A program made the position numbers and the translations under genes. Shown one piece after another: positions 20,839 through 29,444 of a stretch of 64,000 nt of DNA; position 1 is the first letter of the stretch, and the number at the start of each line of letters is the position of its first letter. The DNA lies in NCBI GenBank assembly GCA_965153355.1, contig OZ231127.1, forward strand, positions 82,832,001-82,896,000, read 5' to 3'. Under the pieces are notes generated by a model. It did no database searches. It saw only the letters and a program-made list of their open reading frames with translations, and had not been told where the DNA came from. Source of the DNA: Flaccisagitta enflata. Its lineage: Eukaryota > Chaetognatha > Sagittoidea > Aphragmophora.

Positions 20839-23800
20839 GTACGCGAAAAGCGATGTTTTTCTCTTTTTAGTCTCGTGCTGCGCGACTCTATGAGCCACAT
20901 TTCGGTTGGTCGGTTGGTCCGTCGGTCCGTCGGTCCATCGGTCCGTAGGTCCGTCGGTCCGTCGGTCCGTCCGTGACAAAGTTGTTTTAGAGGCTTTTTA
21001 TTGTAATCTTTCTTTAAATAGCAAAGAAGAAACTCGGGAAAGTAATAATCCATTTCAAATGTCTCTTTAGAAAAAAAATGTTTGTCTGTCTATCTGCCTG
21101 ACTTTTTTCGAAGTGCCGACGCACGCCCCTTAGGTCTAATGACCTTGTTTTTTTTGTTTTTGTTTTTGTTTTTGTTTTTGGGGGGGAACTCTCAATCGAA
21201 TTTCTTTCATTCATAGGATTTAATTACTGTGGGAATCGAATCGGGCAATTTTCTTTTTTAATCTCCCGATAGTTTTAACTTTAAAGGTGTATTAAACTGA
21301 GTGAAATAAGATCATGTTGAAAAGCTATTTGGATAGATAATTTGAAAAGAAATTCGTTTTCTATTAAATGTCTATTTGCATAACGGAGTTACAGCTCTAT
21401 AGCTGAATATAAAGTAAACAAGGTCATTAGACCTAAGTCGCGTGCGTCGGCACTTTCAAAAAAAGTCAGGCAGACAGAAAGACAAACAATTTTTTTTTCA
21501 AAAACACATTTGAAACAGCTTTTTACTACTCCAAGCCTCCTCCCCACTACTCAGAGACGTTTAAAACACGATAAAAAGCCTTTAAAACGACTTTGTGACG
21601 GACCGACGGACGGACCAATGGACCGACGGACCGAAAAGTGGCTTATAGAGTCGCGTAGCACGCGACTAAAAATTCCTCCCTATTGTAAATAGGCAAACTA
21701 ATTATCGTTTCATGCAATGTGGTTTGTGTAGTCTTCACGATTATAGCTTATACAGTATCAGCTGAAATTACTGTTAGAAATACGGTGTAGATTAATGAAT
21801 GAATGGACGAATAAATGAACGGACGAATGGATGAATAAATGAGTGATTAAAACAACCAGTTTTCCATAATGTACCATCTCCCCCAACCCACTGCATTCCT
21901 CCAGGCTCCATGGCACAACTGCACAAATACAGACATCCTAATAAAAATATGCACACACTTGAATGTATGATATGCCCACCCTCGAACATTTACAGGAGGA
22001 AAAATCTCCGACCAAAACCGTGGTTTTGCCGGACTTGAAATTCGACCCCAAGAAGGAAAAAACCGCGAAACAAATTTTTAAACTGATTTCGTTTGAATTT
22101 GCCAAATCGGATGTTGATGTTGATGGCGTACCAGAATTGGGACTCACGACGTTTAGGGTAAGACACAGTTCAGCCAAAGACAACCTCTAGAAGGTCACTG
22201 ATTCCGAAGGGGAGGGGGTGGAGTCAGTTGGATAATTGGGTGCTTCACATAGCATAAGTTGGGAGTATCCCTTCATCCTAATTAGGTAATATGGAGGAGC
22301 AAAAATCATAAAGATGATTATTTTCTTTTTTTTTCAAAATTCCTTCATCTTCCAATTTTGTTTTGGCCTTAAAATTCCCACCGATTTCCAAGAATTCAGC
22401 AATATCCTATGTAGTTATGTTACAAAAAGGACAATTATTTGTTTTAGAAAATCATGATGTTTGTAAAAAAACAAAATTACAATTTTATAAAGAGAAAAAA
22501 ATTGTAAAAGTTAATCTAAATAATGTCAGCATATTGTTTTATCCCACTGCATTATGCAAATTAGGTCCTCAAAAACAATTTTCTACATAAACAGAAGATG
22601 AACGATTTTTGATAAAAGAAAAATAGTAGGGGACATAAAATTAACGACTTCATGTTAGGTAAAGAGGGCAAAAAGAAACAACAAACTTTTGCTATGAGAG
22701 GCACCAAAGTGGGGTAAGACAATGTTCATCCAAAGACAAGAATTGGAGGGTCACTGATTCTCCGAGTATGTGGGGTAAAGAAAGCAAAAGAAAGTATATG
22801 TAAAACTGACTGCACAAACAGCTAACATACGATGGACAAAATAGGTTTAAGGTTTTCAAGTAAGTCAAAAAGCCTTTTATTGATAATTAGGTCACCAAAA
22901 CAAACGCGGCAGACAGTGCAATGACTTTTTGTCTATAAATCGTTTCTTGCCCTCCACGTGTTCTTTCAGATCACGACACAAGTGAACAAATTAAAGAAAC
23001 CAAACTGTCCCGGAGAGGACAAATACGATTGTCCACCTGTCACGCGCAAGACTCATATGGAATTCTACTCTGTTCCTTTCGACTCCTCCAAAAAATTTCA
23101 CCGCATTTATGGACAAATAAACGGCGGCTTTAACACCGAAGCAAATATGACCGAAAAATATCACATATTCTACGATGATGGTGAGAGAAAGACTTTTCAA
23201 ATCATAAGTTTAAAAAAAAAAACAACCCTTCAGAAAAAAGATACATTTTCGATTCTTTCTACATTTCACGACAGGAACTTACACCGACACCAACATACCG
23301 TTATGTTTAAGTCAACAATGCCAGATACATGGCATTCACAGCACGTTTGCCAGGGTGCCTAAAAAAACAAGAATGAACTTACCCCGCAAAAATGTGTTTC
23401 GTTAGCAAAAATGTTCTCAAATAAGCCATCGCGCGACTCAATTCAAACAGGAACCATCGTTTGGGTGAGGTTTAAAGTTTGCATTCAATTATCATTATTA
23501 TCCATGTTTTCATCAAATTTTGTCACTGTCATACATATCAAATCAATCAAGAGCCATCGTTAGGGTGACTTTGAAGTTTCCATAGATATGTATGACTTGG
23601 GTGCTTCACATAGCAAAAGTTGGGAGTATCCCTTCACCCTACTTAGGTAATGTGGAGGAGCAAAAATCATGAAGATGACCATTTTCCTTTTTTCAAAATT
23701 CCTTCATCTTCCGTTTTTGTTTTGGCCTTAAAGTTTCCACTGATTTCCCAGAATTCAGCAAAATCCTATGTAGTTTTGTTACAATAAGGACAATTATTTG

Positions 23801-25050
23801 TTTTAAAAAATCATGATATATGTAAAAATAAACTAAAATATCAGAACATAAGTTATGAAAGAGCAAATGAAAAGGCAGAATTGCAATTCTATGAAGAGTA
23901 GAAAATTATGAAAGCTGATTGAAACAATGCCAGCATATTGTTTTATCCTACTGTATTATGCAAATTAGGTCCTGAAAAACAATTTTCTAAAAAACGGATG
24001 ATGAACGATTTTTGATAACATAAATATGGTAAGGGTCCTAAAATTGGTCACTCCACATTAGGTAAAGAGGGTGAAAAGAAATAACCAACTTTTGCTATGC
24101 GAAGCACGCAAATGTATGACAGAGACAAAATTTGTATAATGAAAATGTAAATTACAAAGATACTTGATCCGGGTTGAATAGAGAGTTGCGCAATGGCTCA
24201 TTTGTAAGATTTTTTGCAAAGGAAAAACTTTTTTGCAGGGATCTTTGATTTTGGCTTCTCTAGGTACCCTGATAAACTTGATACACAGGTTACATACGGG
24301 TTAATTGTGGCTGTGATAAAAAAACGCTAACATTTAGGCAGAGGCAGTGGCGTTAAAAAAAAAAAAACATCCATGAACAAGAAATTGTGTTGCAGACCAA
24401 CTGCTGGATCAACTCACCAACAGACTAACGGACAGACCAATCCATATTATTGCAACATGCAAGGTATAGCAAGGGAGGGGTAAGTTGCTTTTCCTTTGCC
24501 GTAAAGAGAACGCGATGCATCGATGGATCGATGTCAAAATCTCAAAGATAGTACAGTGGAACCCCGCAATAACAGCCCCGCTTTTAAAGGTTCCCCATCA
24601 ATAAAGGTCAATATTTTGAGATCCCAAATGATAGTTTCTAATGTTATTTCACCTCTCTTTAAAGGTTATTCTGAGATAAAGGTGAAAAATCTTCAGTCCC
24701 AATAGAACCGATGAGGGGGGGTCCTACTGTACTTTACATAACAGAAATCTATCTTTTCTGTCTATTTTTAGCCAAAGACTCGGGACAGTTTGACTATCCC
24801 GACGAGGTTTACAGCGAACTCGGAGTGGAAGGAGATTCCCACGTGGATATGTACGACAGCAACTCACATGTCTGGATTCCACGATGCAATGATAAGAAAA
24901 ACAGACATGAATGTATCAAACATGCCACTTGTGGGGCCAAGATTCCAGGTTATCAGAGGCTCACCTCATTGATTGACTAGATTAGCAGGAAATTATGAGA
25001 AATTGTTGATTGAAAGAAAGAGTGAAGGAAAGAAAGAAAGAGAGAAAGAT

Positions 25051-25120
<70 letters not shown>

Positions 25121-28100
25121 AATAAGAGAGTGTGTTGGTGGGGTGGCTTGGGGTGTGGATGGGGGTTGGATGCCCCTGCCCACCCGTCCGCAACGATATT
25201 ATGTCCCCGCGTCACTTGTTTTAATGCTGGTCTCAACAGGTGGGAGCAAAAAAGAAGAAGACGTCAACTTTTGCTGTCTCTGCGTTCCTGGCCAAATCAA
25301 CAACGCTTTTCCTACTCCGTGTGGCGTTAACATAACCCAGAAATATGAGGCATTTCTAAAAGGCGAACTCGAATGTGGAAATGAGGAAGAAATTTGCCCG
25401 TACAATGTGAGTTCGCTATCATGTCCTTGTATTGTTTGCTTTACTTAGGATTTGTATCTGCATATCATCATTTCCACGCCCAGCTCAACACACACACTGA
25501 GGGCGCGTTCCAAGTGAAGATGAAAAACGCGATTGTTCCCGTGAAATGCGTTCTCAGTGTGAACACATTCATGAATTTCATCTGTCCCACGAGGGAGTGA
25601 GCAAAGTGAGCATGCAGTTTGTGAGTGGAGCGAGCAAGCGAATTGAGCACAGCAAAGCGGATCGCTGTGGAGCGAAAGAGCGGCGTGAGCGGTGCGAGCG
25701 AAGAAACGTAGTGAGCGACCGAGTGGCCTGTTAACAATGCCGTATACACGGCTACTGAAGTCGTGTGCGGGTGGGCAGGGGCAGTGATAAACAGGTCGTC
25801 CATGGGCAATATGTGGTCAGCAATTCCCGTTGCCCTGCTTTGCATGATTGTGTATTTGAGTGAGGGGAAGCAGGGCAGCCCCGAAGGGGACGAAGTCCTG
25901 TAGAACACAGGGGGACTTGCATTTGTCCGTCCGTTTGTTCGTTTGGGCCAAATAAGGGTCTAAGAGGGCAAATGTCAGGCCTGAGACCACCTGAGGAAGC
26001 CAAAATTTTAGAGGCCTGGAAAGGCTGATTTGAGGCTTGAGAGAGCTGAATCAAGGCTTGGAAGGCCATGGAGGACTGATTTGAAGCCTGAGAGCGCTGA
26101 TTTGAGGCTTAGAAGGCTGATTTGTGGCCTAAGAGGCACAATATTAGGCTTGAGGGGCTGGATTTGAGGCTTTTGAGGCTGGATTTGAGGCTTTTGAGGC
26201 TGGATTTGAGGCCTAAGAGGCCAAACTTGAGGCCTGACAGACTGGATTTGAGGCCTGACAGGACAGATTTGAGGTCTGACAGGCTGGATTAGAGGCCTGA
26301 CAGGCCGGATTTGAGGCCTGACAGGCCGGATTTGAGGTTTTAGTCCAGGTTGCTGAAGAAAGGACTCGGCTTTTCTGGAACAAAGCTTGAAATTTTGCAT
26401 ACAAGTATTTAAAGTCATGTAGATTATGATAATGATAGGTGCAGGTCAAAAAAATTTGAGCACCTATCTTAAAAATTCCTTTAAAATTTTCAAAATCATG
26501 CCATCGCCAAACCGCTAGAGTGAGGGCAATGAAATTCTATGAGCTAAAAAATATGCATTTTGTACATATGCACACCAAATTTCAGCTCTCTAGCTTTATT
26601 AGAAGCAGAGATATAGCCGATTTACTTTTGTATATAAAAACTGCATTTTTTTGGAAAAAGGGCATTTTTGAGAAAAATACACCCAAAAGTAAATCGGCTA
26701 TATCTCCGCTTCTAATAAAGCTAGAGAGCTGAAATTTGGTATGGACATGTATAAAACCCATATTTTTTTGCTCATAAAATTTTATTGCTCTGAGGTAGAC
26801 AGTTTGGCGGTGGCATGGTTTTGAAAATTTTAGATGAATTTTTAGGATAGGTGCTCAAATTTTTTTGACCTGCACCTATCATGATCATGATCTACATAAC
26901 TTTAAATACTTGTATGCAAATTTTCAAGCTTTGTTCCAGAAAAGCCGAGTTTGATCAATTTCATACATCAACAGACTGGACTATCTGAAAGGCTGGTGGG
27001 GGGGGACGGATAAACAAACGAATGAACGAAAGTCCCTCTGTGTTCTACAGGACTTTGTCCCCTTCGGGGCCGCTGCCTAAAGAGGCTTTTCAAGCAATTG
27101 GGCAGGAGCAGTAACGCAAAAAACGCCCGTTAACGCTGAAAAAAGCTAACGCGGACCGACAGACCGACCGACAGACCAACCGACCAACCAACCGACCAAC
27201 CAACAGACCGACATAGCGGGTCATAGAGTCGCGAAGCACGCGACTAAAAACGCGATTTTCTGTGACTAAAAACGCGCCCTAACTTTTGCAACTATTCATC
27301 ATCACATAGGTCCTAAATCAGTACCTATCAAGCAGAATCACCGGACTCAACTTTAACGCACCTAATCACCCCTCATCATCATCTGACGGTTATAAAGTCC
27401 TTGATATAGTTCAAGCTTAAATATTTTGCTTAAAGATGAAAATGCTTAGTTTTTCATGCTTTTGTTCTAAAAGAGCCTATGATCATCTCCACCTATGAAA
27501 GCTGGACAACATAACAACTAAACCAAAAACTAGAGTAAAGACAAGAGCTTTAGGAGCACCTTTTATACATCTCTGATACATCTACAGTCTATGCTAGCCC
27601 ACTAAGAAACAAGGTCATTAGACCTAAGTCGCGTGCGTCAGCACTTTCAAAAATAGTCAGGCAGACAGACAGACAGACATTTTTTTTCCAAAAAGACATT
27701 AAAAATTGTTATTTACACCTCCAAGTTTCCTCTCTACCATTCAGAGACCTAAGAAACGCCTTTAAAACGACTTTGTGACGGACGCACGGACCAACGGACG
27801 GACGCATCAATGGACGGACCAACGGACGGACCAAAAAGTGGCTTATAGAGTCGCGTAGCACGCGACTGATAATGCTTTTTCACGGAAAAGTTCTCTATCA
27901 GGGAGATAAAACCCAAAATCATGAAAATCGATGGCCCATGACAAAAATTTGACCATGGTGCTTCTACATAGTGTGCTCGCCATCACCCCCATATCCAATA
28001 GGAAATGTACAGGAGGATTTTGGTCCTTTATAATGGGAAATGGGATATGTGGCGGACACACTTTGTAGAAGCCCCATGGCCGAATTTTAGTCATGGACCA

Positions 28101-29051
28101 TCTATTTTCATGATTTTGAATTATATCTCTTTGATAGAGAACTTTTCTATGCTTCATTCATCAACGCAGTTAAATCCGATGAATGACGTCAAGTGTCAAA
28201 AGACTTTTGGGACGTGTCCAACGACCTGCCTCTGCGGATCACCACATGCATTGCATGCCTGCATTCATCCATTCACCAGCAAGCCCGAGTATCCACTTTT
28301 CAAGGTAGGGTTGCTTAAAAGGCCCTCGGTCATGGATTTAGTTAGACATAATTTTCATTCAAAAATTGCTCAATAAATTATCTTGTGATTTAAAAACCTT
28401 TCCAAAGAGATAAGAATGGCAGTGCAGTAGGGATTAACCCTATCCAGAGATCTAGATTAAGTTCAATTAGCCTACATGAATAACATGATCTCATCCTGTT
28501 TTTTGTCAGTTTTTGAGATTATTTCTTTTTATTCAGTTTAAAAGAAGAGGAGTTATGTAATTGGATTTTGGATTCTTTTCTCTATAGCTCTAAAAACAAT
28601 AACGCCCTAAAATGTTTTATTGCTTTACGACTCAATTAAGACCAAACAAGAAAAGGTCAATGAGAAGTGTGTATAGATAACAAATTAACAATGGATAAAT
28701 GGCCAAATATTTACAAACTTGTATCCTCCCTTCTTTGAAAAGAAAAAGTATGTTCATGCTAAAGTGAAAAAAACGACAACGACCAAGGAACCCGAAACAA
28801 CGACAGTAAGTGACGCCTTAATTACTTCGTAGGTGGCTCCCTCTTCAGTCTTTGCCTTTTCTCATTTCATGGTCGCTTTTTGCTTCACAGCTTTTTAAAG
28901 TTTTTATATACATATAAACATACTGAGAGCTTAGACTGCAATTGGCAATTGCAATGGAAGAGTTGGAAAGCTTAACTGCTGACCAATGCACTGTAGCACT
29001 TAACTTCATAAAGATTATGATCATGGATTTGCCTTTGCTAGTGACCACAGT

Positions 29052-29099
<48 letters not shown>

Positions 29100-29208
29100 T
29101 TATTTCTTTTCTTTCTTTTCTTCTTTCTTTCTTTCTTTCCATCTTTCTTTCTTTTCTTTTCTTTCTTTCTCCCTTTCTCTTTTTCTTACTCTATCTTCCT
29201 TCCTCTTT

Positions 29209-29241
<33 letters not shown>

Positions 29242-29360
29242 TTCTTCTCTTCTCTTTTCTTCTCTTCTCTTCTCTTCTCTTCTCTTCTCTTCTCTCTTTC
29301 TCTCTCTCTCTCTTTCTCTTTCTCTTTCTCTTTCTCTTTCTCTTTCTCTTTCTCTTTCTT

Positions 29361-29444
<84 letters not shown>

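Larger units (their letters stand above)
25733..27245 (-). mobile_element. HT element carrying a nested A element
   Basis: Left part: AACAATGCCGTATACACGGC, then AGTCGTGTGCGGGTGGG, up to about 25795. Right part: TTGGGCAGGAGCAGTAACGC to the hairpin AGTCGCGAAGCACGCGACT. The two halves together make one HT element split by an A element. Confidence 0.7.

Noticed and set aside
25240-25406. HAP2/GCS1 gamete fusogen assignment for the GPI-type gene
   Set aside because: Only a CCxC and CG spacing in one exon is similar. The rest of the gene, its length and its GPI-type tail do not fit.
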